Virus record (IMG/VR): IMGVR_UViG_3300037247_001116
Location: 1-64,000 of that record
DNA: 64,000 nt
DNA from: a virus
Direction: 5' to 3' (one strand)
Shown here in pieces: positions 55,177-63,427 of the stretch (within the stretch, counting starts at the first letter, position 1; every line of letters begins with the position of its first letter). The position numbers and the translations under genes are program-made. The notes beneath the pieces were generated by a model that saw nothing but the letters and a program-made list of their open reading frames with translations, made no database searches and had not been told where the DNA came from.

Positions 55177-55857
55177 ATGGGAAATAGAAATACAGTTATA
55201 TATGGTGATCAAATTGATGATACAGTCCTGGGTGCTGGTTTAGTCAAGAATGTTTCTGATGATTTCACACATAAGCTCGATGTTAATGTCGATGATTCAT
55301 CTATTGAAATTGACACAAACATAGTTAGAGTTAAAGCATCAGGTGTAACCAATGATATGTTAGCTGGTTCAATTGCTGATGGAAAATTGTTACAGGATTA
55401 TATCCAAACTTCTGAAGTTGATGATAGCACAATCGAATTTGGTGGAGGAAGTCTTAATGTTAAAGCATTAGGAATTAATACTGCTGAATTGGCTAATGAG
55501 GCTGTCACTGAAGGAAAAATTGCAATCTTTAATAGCCCGACCATTGGAGAGTATTTAAAATTTACTTCTAATGGAATGGAATGGATTGCTCTTTCTACTG
55601 AGTTTGTTGAAATAACAGATGTTGTTACTAATGAAATTCCAACTGGCTTAATTAATTCTAGCAATACAGATTATGACTTAGCTAATACACCTGTCGAGGC
55701 TACAGTAGAAGTATATTTAAATGGTATATTTCAAGCTCAAGGAGCAGGTTTAGATTATGAACTTAATCCTTCATCTGGTCAAACAGAAACTATTGTTTTC
55801 TCTAAAGCACCGAGAACTAATAGTGACATTTATGTGAGTTATATAATCAATAATTAA
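55177..55857 (+). CDS. trimeric-fibre-like virion protein
   Basis: 226 aa. Fibre-like text (VDDSSIEIDTN, ATGVTNDML-type repeats, LQDYIQTSEVDDSTIEF) followed by the beta-sandwich domain NEIPTGLINSSNTDYDL...VSYIINN shared with the 54604 protein. Suggests a small appendage with an exchangeable tip. An intrinsic terminator follows. Confidence 0.6.
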   Translation: MGNRNTVIYGDQIDDTVLGAGLVKNVSDDFTHKLDVNVDDSSIEIDTNIVRVKASGVTNDMLAGSIADGKLLQDYIQTSEVDDSTIEFGGGSLNVKALGINTAELANEAVTEGKIAIFNSPTIGEYLKFTSNGMEWIALSTEFVEITDVVTNEIPTGLINSSNTDYDLANTPVEATVEVYLNGIFQAQGAGLDYELNPSSGQTETIVFSKAPRTNSDIYVSYIINN

Positions 55858-55872
55858 CAATAATATTTTCAG

Positions 55873-55916
55873 GGGCAGTTAGAAATAACTGCCCTTGTTA
55901 ATACTTTTTAAAGGCT
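55873..55916 (+). terminator. intrinsic terminator with GAAA tetraloop
   Basis: GGGCAGTTA (55873-55881), GAAA, TAACTGCCC (55886-55894), then TTGTTAATACTTTTT. A 9 bp perfect stem closed by a GNRA loop with a T-rich tail. Confidence 0.85.
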
Positions 55917-55921
55917 AAATC

Positions 55922-57400
55922 ATGGCAGATGATGATAGAAGAACGACAATAGATGGCGATCAAATCACTCAGCACACAGTAAGTCCAGAGGAATTAAGAG
56001 AAACTGGTACTCCACAAGTAGGTCAAACACCAGTTTACAAAGAAAATCCTTCAGGTACACCTGATGAATTTAAATGGGTAGGCTGTGATTTTGCACAAAC
56101 TGTTACTGTAGCAAAAGAAGGCGGTGATTATACTACTATTCAAGATGCAATAGATTCTATCACCGATGCTTCTATTGCTAAATTATATGTTATTTTAGTA
56201 TATCCAGGTACTTATACAGAAAATATTATATTAAAATCTTTTGTATCTCTTATAGGAACCAGTGGCACTCATACCTCTATTGCTGGAACAATAGTTTTTC
56301 CTGACGATGCATTAAATCTTGCAGAAATAAGAAATATAGATATTCAGTGGACTTATTCTACCGCAGGTAGTCTTGAAACAGTTATATCTATTCCTAACTG
56401 TGCATTGATAATCTTTGATGCTGTAAGATTAGCTATAGATTCTACTACTAATGATAGTCAAGTATGTATGCTTAATATACAAGGAGGAACTGTTTTATTT
56501 ATATCAAGCAGGATTTTATTAGATCATACTGGCACAAGTGCCTCATCAAACACAATTAATTTAATAAATATTAATGGATCTGGAACAATAGAATTTAATA
56601 ATAATAGTATAAATGTTAATTATGATGATGAAGTTGATAATGTTAGATTTATTAATGAGAATAGTAGTGCAGATATATCTGCAACTTTTAGAAGTAATGT
56701 TATTTTTATGACTTTAGGACATGATTCTTATTCTGGATTAGCGAGAATTTTTAGAATTAGAGGAACAGCATCTGATAAAATTTTTCATAATAATTTTTTT
56801 AGTCTTAAAGCAACTGGTGGATCTGTAACGGGAACTGCTGATTGTATTTCTACCAATACTGATGCTGGTGGTGCTGTAATAAGACTATTCGCCAATCAAT
56901 TAGAAGTAGATGGATTTACCGATAACGATGGTTTCCACATTGCTTCGGGAGATACAGTTATTAATAGAAATACTGCTGTACATGCGACATCGCCCTTTGT
57001 GGGAAGTGGTAATAAAGATTATTTACCTCGGAATGAATATGATTCCAGTGAATCATCATCCACTACAACATCGACTTCTTTACAGGATAAAATATCTTTA
57101 ACAATTGTACCAGGCGCTTCTTCTGAAGTTTGGAGAATTCATGCGTCTTTTGAAGTTAGAGGTAATACTGCTGATATGTATGTAAGAGCAAGATTAAGAG
57201 ACACCACAAACAATGATACTTTATTTGAAAATTGGGAACACATTCATTCAGTTGTTGTTGATGAAGAAATTCAAATAAGTGGATTTGAACAATTAACAAT
57301 CACAGAAGATACCACATTTGTTATACAGTGGCAATCAAATAATGGAGCGAATACTGCTTCTATAAGAAAAGCCCGAATTTGGGCTGAAAGAGTATCATAA
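55922..57400 (+). CDS. right-handed beta-helix tailspike
   Basis: 492 aa. GGDYTTIQDAIDSITD, VYPGTYTENIILKSFVSLIGTSG is the entry of a pectate-lyase-type beta-helix; many Asn-rich turns (NNNSINVN, NNFFSL) follow to about residue 370, then a jelly-roll-like C-terminal domain (SSSTTTSTSLQDKISLTI...IQWQSNNG). Tailspikes bind and often cut capsule or O-antigen. Confidence 0.75.
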   Translation: MADDDRRTTIDGDQITQHTVSPEELRETGTPQVGQTPVYKENPSGTPDEFKWVGCDFAQTVTVAKEGGDYTTIQDAIDSITDASIAKLYVILVYPGTYTENIILKSFVSLIGTSGTHTSIAGTIVFPDDALNLAEIRNIDIQWTYSTAGSLETVISIPNCALIIFDAVRLAIDSTTNDSQVCMLNIQGGTVLFISSRILLDHTGTSASSNTINLININGSGTIEFNNNSINVNYDDEVDNVRFINENSSADISATFRSNVIFMTLGHDSYSGLARIFRIRGTASDKIFHNNFFSLKATGGSVTGTADCISTNTDAGGAVIRLFANQLEVDGFTDNDGFHIASGDTVINRNTAVHATSPFVGSGNKDYLPRNEYDSSESSSTTTSTSLQDKISLTIVPGASSEVWRIHASFEVRGNTADMYVRARLRDTTNNDTLFENWEHIHSVVVDEEIQISGFEQLTITEDTTFVIQWQSNNGANTASIRKARIWAERVS

Positions 57401-57615
57401 TGGATTATTTGTATACAAATATTTCAAATCCTAATTTACAAAATATAGAATCGGCAATAATAAATTCTGATATGTTTGATAAAACTATAGAATTTAGTCG
57501 ATGGGATGAAGATCCTGAAGAATTAACTGTAGGTATTTTAAATTTAATATTTACCAATATATTATCTGATGATGACAAAAGTAAACTTGACATCATTGTG
57601 AATGATAATACATAA
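57400..57615 (+). CDS. hypothetical virion-region protein, 71 aa
   Basis: Acidic and Ile/Asn-rich. Start overlaps the tailspike stop (TAATG). Unknown; perhaps a tailspike chaperone. Confidence 0.45.
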   Translation: MDYLYTNISNPNLQNIESAIINSDMFDKTIEFSRWDEDPEELTVGILNLIFTNILSDDDKSKLDIIVNDNT

Positions 57616-57632
57616 ATAGGGCATAGCCGATT

Positions 57633-58133
57633 ATGGCAAAAATAGATATAGGAACAACTTTTTATTTAGAAACATTAGTATTAGATTCTAATGGCGATCC
57701 TATCACAAGTTTATCTGTGAGCTATAAGGTCATTCGAAGTTCTGATAATACTCTTTTAGATTCTGGAAGTCTTACTCATATAGCCGATGGTGTCTATCAA
57801 AGCTCATATGTTTTTAGTGCAACAGGTCAATATAGAGTTTTATATATAACACCAACACAATATACTGATGATATTGAAACAATTTTAGTAGAAGCAATTT
57901 CCAATAGTGATATCTATGATTTATGCAAGAGAATTTTAGGGTTATCTCAAGAAAATTATAGATTCACCAATCAAGTGTATGATGGCGAAGGATGTTTAAC
58001 ATCTGGAAAAATATCTATTTATTCTAGTGTTTCTGATACAGATAATGAAATTAACCCTATTACTGAATACGCTATAGTTGCTGTCTACAATGCAAACAAA
58101 GAATTAATAGACTATAAGGTAACGGAGATTTAA
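57633..58133 (+). CDS. Ig-like baseplate/tail protein
   Basis: 166 aa. The N-terminal part (GTTFYLETLVLDSNGDPITSLSVSYKVI...VYQSSYVFSATGQYRVLYI) follows an Ig-like or BppU-type fold. A helix and a Cys pair (CKR, CLTS) lie in the C-terminal half. Tail surface protein. Confidence 0.55.
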   Translation: MAKIDIGTTFYLETLVLDSNGDPITSLSVSYKVIRSSDNTLLDSGSLTHIADGVYQSSYVFSATGQYRVLYITPTQYTDDIETILVEAISNSDIYDLCKRILGLSQENYRFTNQVYDGEGCLTSGKISIYSSVSDTDNEINPITEYAIVAVYNANKELIDYKVTEI

Positions 58134-58136
58134 TTT

Positions 58137-58391
58137 ATGTCAGGTCAATCAATTGCGTTAGCTACTAAAGGAATTATTTGCATGGGAGGGGATCGAATTA
58201 TCCGAAGAGTTCTTCCATTACATATGAATCTATTAAATACTACTATTAAATTAAATTTAAAATATTTAGAAACGATTAAATTAAATACATTTTTAGACCA
58301 GAAGAAATTAAGTTTGAAATTAGATGATTTAAAATTAAGCCAAAAATTTACAAATAATTTGAAATTAAATTTGAAAAAATGCGAGGAATAA
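58137..58391 (+). CDS. low-complexity Leu/Lys/Asn protein, 84 aa
   Basis: After about 30 normal residues the chain is built almost only of L, K, N, T, S and Q (KLNLKYLETIKLN...LKLNLKK). An extended beta-strand array or a diverged repeat protein is likely. Overlaps nothing; AGATTTA before the start is weak. Confidence 0.45.
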   Translation: MSGQSIALATKGIICMGGDRIIRRVLPLHMNLLNTTIKLNLKYLETIKLNTFLDQKKLSLKLDDLKLSQKFTNNLKLNLKKCEE

Positions 58392-58392
58392 T

Positions 58393-58755
58393 ATGAAGCG
58401 AAAATATAAACCAATCACCAATATTATAAAAGGCGACTCTTTTAATTTAGAAGGGGATTTAGACACATCCATAGTTGATTGGAAACTTCGGTGTGAAATC
58501 TATGATGGTTGTAATTCTATTAAATTAGCTACTGAAAATAGTGGCGGTTCTGATGATGAAATTGAAATCGCCGACGCGGCAAATGGACAATTTATTATTA
58601 ACGTCGGAAAAAACCTAACAACATGTTTTGATAATAAAAGTTATATTGAAATAGAAGGCGAAACAGCAGATACACCGACAAAGATTTTTACAATTCACCA
58701 AGGCGAAATTTACTTTGAAGATGAAAAAATAATCTGGACTGACCCAAATGCTTAA
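58393..58755 (+). CDS. beta-rich tail-region protein, 120 aa
   Basis: GDSFNLEGDLDTSIVDWKLRCEIY...FIINVGKNLTTCF...YIEIEG follows the BppU N-terminal type of sandwich used in baseplates. The C-terminus is acidic. Confidence 0.5.
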   Translation: MKRKYKPITNIIKGDSFNLEGDLDTSIVDWKLRCEIYDGCNSIKLATENSGGSDDEIEIADAANGQFIINVGKNLTTCFDNKSYIEIEGETADTPTKIFTIHQGEIYFEDEKIIWTDPNA

Positions 58756-58801
58756 AGGTTATTTAGGTAATATAAACATAGATTGGACAGAAAAACAATG
58801 A
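58748..58801 (+). CDS. possible 17-aa overlapping peptide
   Basis: ATG at 58748 inside the end of the previous gene, stop overlapping the next ATG (ATGA). It may serve only to carry ribosomes to the next start. Confidence 0.3.
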   Translation: MLKGYLGNINIDWTEKQ

Positions 58802-59217
58802 GTTTCGAACATATTGACCAAAAGATATTTGATGATATTTTTCGTAGAACAGCAGTAAGAGCAATGGTTACTTTGCGAAGTTCTAAGACTAAAGGTGCTA
58901 ATTTCGATCCTAGCAGAAATACGGGGTACGACCACACAAATCAGAACCCATTTGCTGTCAATGTTATTACAAGAACGGTCACAGCAGGTTCTTTGATGTA
59001 TAATCAAATCGGCTTAGTAAAGGCTGGCGCAATTCAAATTATATGCAGTAATAATGATGTTTCGTTGATTGAAAACAGTGAAGTAATTACGATTAATGAT
59101 GTCAATTATTACACCAGAGATGATGCTGTAGGGAACAAATTTTTAATATTTCCTACCCAATTTGCTAAGTATAGTAAAATAATTATATTCAGAAAAGAAG
59201 TGGGCGAAATTGGCTAA
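58798..59217 (+). CDS. head-closure/tail-connector candidate, 139 aa
   Basis: Start ATG 58798; the longer frame from a TTG at 58783 lacks support. Mixed beta protein (AVNVITRTVTAGSLMYNQIGL, VITINDVNYYTRD) placed directly before the gp10-like gene, where head-closure proteins normally lie. Position-based. Confidence 0.5.
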   Translation: MSFEHIDQKIFDDIFRRTAVRAMVTLRSSKTKGANFDPSRNTGYDHTNQNPFAVNVITRTVTAGSLMYNQIGLVKAGAIQIICSNNDVSLIENSEVITINDVNYYTRDDAVGNKFLIFPTQFAKYSKIIIFRKEVGEIG

Positions 59218-59698
59218 CGGAAAAGTAACAATTACAGGTCTTGGCGCAAAATTTGTACAAAATCAGGTAACAGCTATTGTCGCAATATCTGAAAGACAGA
59301 TGGAAGCGATGGCTAGAGAGACTGAGTTGGTTATTCAAACCAAGATCCAAGAGCGCATTAAAAGAGATGGTTCCACAGGTAAATTAGCGAAATCTTTTTA
59401 TACAATTAAAACTCCTGGTGGTTGGGGTGTTGGCGACATAGACTACTTAAACGCGAATGCAAAACAATGGTATTGGTTGAATTTCGGAATTGCACAGTCT
59501 GGAAGAACAATCCCGCCTGGTACAAATGAAAATAGTAGAATTAGAGGTCATTTTTCACCAGCTACCAAGGGGCGGTTCGTAAAAGGTTCACCCAGTTTTC
59601 CAATGAATCCAACTAAACCAATCGAAGCTATTAATTATATTCAGGCAACACTTAATGAAGTAAACAGTATCATTGCAAAGGTACTGGCGAGAGGATAA
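59210..59698 (+). CDS. HK97 gp10-like tail completion protein
   Basis: 162 aa. ETELVIQTKIQERIKRDGSTGKLAKSF and the later WGVGDIDYLNANAKQWYWLNFG match the gp10-like family (helix with T-x-A/R-Q, then W...Y...E/G sheet). A TTG start (59210) seems used: no ATG occurs before residue 29 and the gene overlaps the previous stop. Confidence 0.65.
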   Translation: MANGKVTITGLGAKFVQNQVTAIVAISERQMEAMARETELVIQTKIQERIKRDGSTGKLAKSFYTIKTPGGWGVGDIDYLNANAKQWYWLNFGIAQSGRTIPPGTNENSRIRGHFSPATKGRFVKGSPSFPMNPTKPIEAINYIQATLNEVNSIIAKVLARG

Positions 59699-59700
59699 AC

Positions 59701-60195
59701 ATGGCAAATATTCCTTGGAGTATTGAAAGAAATTTAGAAACTTCTTTAGAAGAATTTTTAAACACTGAAGTTTCTGGAACAACTGTTTTTTATAAAGGCG
59801 TGGCGCAACCTATTAATATTCGTGTAGGCAATGCTTACAAAGATAATTGGTCTATGCCCGTCATCTCTGTTTATGCTGATAGCAAAACTTCTGAGCGCGG
59901 ATTTATTGGAAGTAATAAACGATTAAAATCATATTTAATGATTATTGATGTGCGCGCCCTAGATTTTGGAATGCGTTCTGATTTAACAGATTGGGTAGAA
60001 ACCACAATTAATGATGGCTTTCCAGTCTATACATATACACCATCCGTGTCAACGCCTGACACTCCTGACAAAGTTCTTTTTGGTAAAGCGTCAATAGATT
60101 TTCTATCCAACGCTCCAACGCGCGACACACAGGACTTAAATTTTTATGAGAAGTTCAGACAGAATTTGAGTATTTCTGTCACAATATCTTTATAA
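59701..60195 (+). CDS. tail terminator candidate
   Basis: 164 aa. It has the order of helix, strand (VISVYAD), strand (YLMIIDVRALD), helix (DLTDWVETTIND), strand (LSISVTISL) expected of gpU-type terminators. Position between gp10-like and tail tube genes agrees. Confidence 0.6.
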   Translation: MANIPWSIERNLETSLEEFLNTEVSGTTVFYKGVAQPINIRVGNAYKDNWSMPVISVYADSKTSERGFIGSNKRLKSYLMIIDVRALDFGMRSDLTDWVETTINDGFPVYTYTPSVSTPDTPDKVLFGKASIDFLSNAPTRDTQDLNFYEKFRQNLSISVTISL

Positions 60196-60205
60196 GGAGA
60201 TTAAT

Positions 60206-60439
60206 ATGGTAATTTTTTCAGATTGGAAATTTTGGTTATTTGTAGTTGGTATATCTCAGATTGCCTTGACGACATATGGCTTTGCAATTATTAAATTTAA
60301 TGATTTAAAACATCTTTCTAAAGATGTTGGTGATATTAAAACGAATGTAAATGTATTAACAAGTAAGGTGGTTAAAATAGATAAAGGATTGGCAGTGCAG
60401 AAACAAAGAATAAACGATTTAGCGAAATCTAGTAATTAA
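60206..60439 (+). CDS. membrane-anchored coiled-coil protein, 77 aa
   Basis: One N-terminal span (FWLFVVGISQIALTTYGFAII) then a heptad-like helix (VGDIKTNVNVLTSKVVKID). AAGGAG upstream. An unexpected membrane protein inside the tail module; spanin-like or holin-associated roles are possible, none shown. Confidence 0.55.
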   Translation: MVIFSDWKFWLFVVGISQIALTTYGFAIIKFNDLKHLSKDVGDIKTNVNVLTSKVVKIDKGLAVQKQRINDLAKSSN

Positions 60440-60454
60440 GAGGAGAAATAAATC

Positions 60455-61687
60455 ATGGCAGATGAAATTTTACATGGGAGAGCAATTAGTCCTTGGATCA
60501 TCCCAAACAAGGGTGGAAGTCCTGACGACTTTCATGGATTGACAAATGTTGGAGCAGACCCAAGTGTTGCTTCAGAAAAAGTTTATGTTATTGGAAAAAC
60601 GGCGGCATGTGGTACAGATAAAGAAACACCAGTGGTAACGGTTCCGTTACCGATGTTAGAAAGAGGAGAAATTGATTCGTATCTTACGCTTGCAAATTTA
60701 GATGCCGAACCTGCTGGTGGTTTTGACCTGCTTGATTTCAGTTCCTCTTTGGTTGATGTAGTTTATTATATTAGAGATGCAAATGCTGGTAATGTTTTAG
60801 CGTCCATGTGGATGCCGAAATGTGCATTAAACAGTTTAGCGATCAATTTCGACGACCCCAAGGGTAGGATTACAAGGGATTTAGAAGTTGGAAGCGACGA
60901 TAGACGAGTTTTCTTAGGTGGAAATAAATATCTTATCCATCTTGAAGACACTGCGCCATCTGGAACTTCTGGTTCTTATGAAATAGATGTTTCTGATCCT
61001 GCACCTGTTGTTGACCCAAATGTTGCATTGTCATATATTCTTCGTATTGATAGAACAAGAGCTGGTGTAACAACCTCTTTGGCTATCACAACGGATTATA
61101 CATATACACATGGAACTTTTACGATTGATGTCCTAGCCGCATTAGCTGATGATGTTTATAATGTTTATTATAGTGCCGCGTCTTTTGGTACGCCAGCAGA
61201 TCCGACAAGTATTGATTCGGATTCGATTTGTTATTTGAAGGCAGAAAACATCACGGTTCTTATTGACGACGGATCTACAGAAGTAGAGATGGACAGGTTA
61301 AGTTCATTATCAATTTCTGTAACGATTAATCGTATTGATGAGAATGTTCTTGGAGATGACGAAACAATTCTTCGTGAAATTACGGACACACCAGTTACAG
61401 TAGCATTTTCTGGTCGTGTTAAAAATTATAACGGAGAAAAGGCATGGATGGCTCAGTTAGGCGACACAGAAGTTATTTCAAGTGTCAAACTTTTTAGCGA
61501 TGCTGTTAAAATCTCTGTTAAAATCCACGACAATGCAGATAAAGACACCTTTTTGATTGGTTATCAGGTTGATAATCTGTCTTACACAGACGGAAGCTTT
61601 TCAACTGATGCTAATGAATTTGGTACGATGGATGTGACCGCCGAAGGCGATAATCTTTTGATTACCACTACTGAAGGCGATCTGTAA
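60455..61687 (+). CDS. major tail (tube) protein
   Basis: 410 aa, after the terminator gene and before the tape-measure chaperones, the fixed place of the tube protein. Beta-rich throughout, with an inserted domain around residues 165-260 (VALSYILRIDRTRAGVTTSLAITTDYTYT...) that resembles the small beta-sandwich of the 54-56 kb proteins. Forms the tail tube. No sheath gene precedes it. Confidence 0.7.
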   Translation: MADEILHGRAISPWIIPNKGGSPDDFHGLTNVGADPSVASEKVYVIGKTAACGTDKETPVVTVPLPMLERGEIDSYLTLANLDAEPAGGFDLLDFSSSLVDVVYYIRDANAGNVLASMWMPKCALNSLAINFDDPKGRITRDLEVGSDDRRVFLGGNKYLIHLEDTAPSGTSGSYEIDVSDPAPVVDPNVALSYILRIDRTRAGVTTSLAITTDYTYTHGTFTIDVLAALADDVYNVYYSAASFGTPADPTSIDSDSICYLKAENITVLIDDGSTEVEMDRLSSLSISVTINRIDENVLGDDETILREITDTPVTVAFSGRVKNYNGEKAWMAQLGDTEVISSVKLFSDAVKISVKIHDNADKDTFLIGYQVDNLSYTDGSFSTDANEFGTMDVTAEGDNLLITTTEGDL

Positions 61688-61704
61688 TCTACTCTGAAAT
61701 CATT

Positions 61705-61921
61705 GCCGTAAGGCTTGATTGTCAGTTATGTCTAAATCCACATAGGTATAAAGGCTGAGAATTTTATATTTGATATGTGGAGAATGGAATTTGGTGACAC
61801 CTTCTCAGAGGTAAAACACCATTTTCCGATATATGAATGGTAGATAATTGTTGGGTTTCCCGAAGGTTATCTATAAAATGTTTTGAGAAGGAGTGGGATA
61901 CATGAGCGTCCTACCCTTCTC
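61705..61921 (+). other. structured non-coding RNA region in the tail operon
   Basis: 256 bp gap with six complementary pairs: GCC/GGC closed by GTAA (61705-61714), TCCACATA/TATGTGGA (61737-44/61774-81), CTGAGAA/TTCTCAG (61755-61/61802-08), ACCATT/AATGGT (61818-23/61836-41), TAGATAA/TTATCTA (61841-47/61867-73), and GAGAAGG + GTGGGA with TCCTAC + CCTTCTC (61885-61921). The second and third interlock as a pseudoknot or alternate. Confidence 0.55.
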
Positions 61922-61943
61922 TTACATAAAAAGTGAGGAACGT

Positions 61944-62213
61944 ATGGATAAGAAATTGAAAGAATTTATAAATAAACTCTGTAAAGATCAGAGCCGAACC
62001 CTTGTAGGAAGAATTTGCAAACAAATAGAAATTCTTCAGGATCAACCTAATCTTTCTATTGAAACAAAACAGACTTTAGACCTTTTAAAATCTCTTAACA
62101 AAGAACTCATTTATGAGGAATTTAGGGATTTGAAGAATGCTGTTGTTTTTTATTCAGAAGGTCGCGAATACGAAAAATATCCAATCTACACCCCCACTAA
62201 AGAAACAAAATAG
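61944..62213 (+). CDS. small helical protein before the tail chaperones, 89 aa
   Basis: I prefer the ATG at 61944 (GAGG upstream). An in-frame ATG at 61902 also has AAGGAG, but that site lies in the 61885-61921 hairpin. Charged helical chain. Unknown; could be an accessory tail chaperone. The 3' end contains a terminator stem. Confidence 0.5.
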   Translation: MDKKLKEFINKLCKDQSRTLVGRICKQIEILQDQPNLSIETKQTLDLLKSLNKELIYEEFRDLKNAVVFYSEGREYEKYPIYTPTKETK

Positions 62214-62230
62214 GTGGGGTCTTTTTATTT
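62192..62230 (+). terminator. intrinsic terminator inside the tail operon
   Basis: CCCCAC (62192-62197) pairs with GTGGGG (62214-62219), followed by TCTTTTTATTT. The 5' arm lies in the last codons of the 61944 gene. Confidence 0.65.
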
Positions 62231-62245
62231 ACCGAAAGGCTTATT

Positions 62246-62386
62246 ATGGAAGAACGAATGAAGGCATTAGAAGTTGAGATTTCCTATTTGAGAAAAGTTA
62301 TCGAAGAGTTAAAAGAAATGCGTACTGTCGAAATTCACACCCATTTTACAAGTCAATATTTACAATGCCCTGGAAACAAGGAATAA
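62246..62386 (+). CDS. small coiled-coil protein, 46 aa
   Basis: KALEVEISYLRKVIEELKEMR is a short coiled coil, followed by an HTHF segment. GAAAGGC upstream. Unknown. Confidence 0.45.
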   Translation: MEERMKALEVEISYLRKVIEELKEMRTVEIHTHFTSQYLQCPGNKE

Positions 62387-62403
62387 TCGTAAGGAGTAAA
62401 AGC

Positions 62404-63042
62404 ATGGATATTTTATCACCCGAAAAAATAGCGCAACTCAAAGCCGTTTTGAAAGAGATGGATGTGAGTTCTGCAAACGAATCATTGATTCAAGATAATA
62501 AAATTGTGTTCCCTTATAAGGATAAAATTTATCGCGTCCGAATGCCTAACCAAATCGAACAGACACTTGCCGAAGAAGCACAGAACAAAGTCAAGCTCCG
62601 TTTAACCCAAGAGAAGGGCAATCGTTCAAGAAACCAGCTAATAAGAGATTTGAAAGAGAACAACGGTCTTGATGTGAAAGCTCTTGAAGCCGAAAAAGAT
62701 GGAATTAAAGAAGAGTTGCAGTATGTTTATTTAGAATTGGCAGTTGTTCCTTCTGAGTTTCCTGATAAGATTGAAGCACTTATTAAAAAGAAGGAAGAAA
62801 TCGAACTGCGTTTCATGGAAATTTTTGTCGAGCTTGCAGAAGTTCTTGAGCCTTGTATTCAAGAACAAGCAAAAATCGAATTTTATAGATTTTTAGCTTT
62901 TACATGTGCAGAAGTCAAAACAGGAAAAGAAGATTTCACTTCTGTGTGGGAAACTTATGATGATTGTAAAAAAGATGGTAGTGGATTATCAACACTTTTC
63001 TTAAATAATCTTCAAAGTTTATTGCTAAAGATTAAGGAATAA
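62404..63042 (+). CDS. tail assembly chaperone (gpG-type)
   Basis: 212 aa from the ATG at 62404 (AAGGAG 8 nt upstream). Charged helical protein in the fixed position before a small partner and the tape measure. Helices with KKKEEIELRFMEIFVELAEVLEP. It keeps the tape measure soluble during tail assembly. No slippery site was found at its end. Confidence 0.65.
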   Translation: MDILSPEKIAQLKAVLKEMDVSSANESLIQDNKIVFPYKDKIYRVRMPNQIEQTLAEEAQNKVKLRLTQEKGNRSRNQLIRDLKENNGLDVKALEAEKDGIKEELQYVYLELAVVPSEFPDKIEALIKKKEEIELRFMEIFVELAEVLEPCIQEQAKIEFYRFLAFTCAEVKTGKEDFTSVWETYDDCKKDGSGLSTLFLNNLQSLLLKIKE

Positions 63043-63043
63043 A

Positions 63044-63427
63044 ATGTTATTAGAAGCCCATATCAGAAAACTTGCGAGAAGCAATTACTGGCAAGAAATT
63101 TATAATTCTTCTAAAACTTGTTCTGGAATTTATTTATTCGAAAATCAAACAAAATTTAGCGGAATCCAATACCTCTTTTTATATTGGTTGAGAGTATATG
63201 CAATGATATATTCTGAACTTGCTCAATTAGAGTGGACAAATTTGGATGAGGAAGTTATTGAAAACAATGATAGATTCGATGCTTTTATGTATTGGCGGTC
63301 AAAGCATATAGAAAAACAGATAAGAAAATCGAAGTCAGAAGAGAAAAAACATAAAGAGAAACCAGGAATGTTAAATGTTCCGATTTATACTGGTAATAAA
63401 AATAAAGATAAAGAAGGTGACAAATAA
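63044..63427 (+). CDS. second tail assembly chaperone (gpT-type)
   Basis: 127 aa. LARSNYWQEIYNSSK, YLFLYWLRVYAMIYSEL and RFDAFMYWRSKH follow the chaperone-T pattern. One base separates it from the previous stop; its frame is +1 relative to it. Start of the next gene overlaps its stop. Confidence 0.65.
   Translation: MLLEAHIRKLARSNYWQEIYNSSKTCSGIYLFENQTKFSGIQYLFLYWLRVYAMIYSELAQLEWTNLDEEVIENNDRFDAFMYWRSKHIEKQIRKSKSEEKKHKEKPGMLNVPIYTGNKNKDKEGDK

Noticed and set aside
62980-63050. Programmed frameshift between the two tail chaperones.
   Set aside because: The second frame is +1 relative to the first, is open upstream only to 63029, and no slippery heptamer lies in that window, so a classical -1 shift cannot fuse them.
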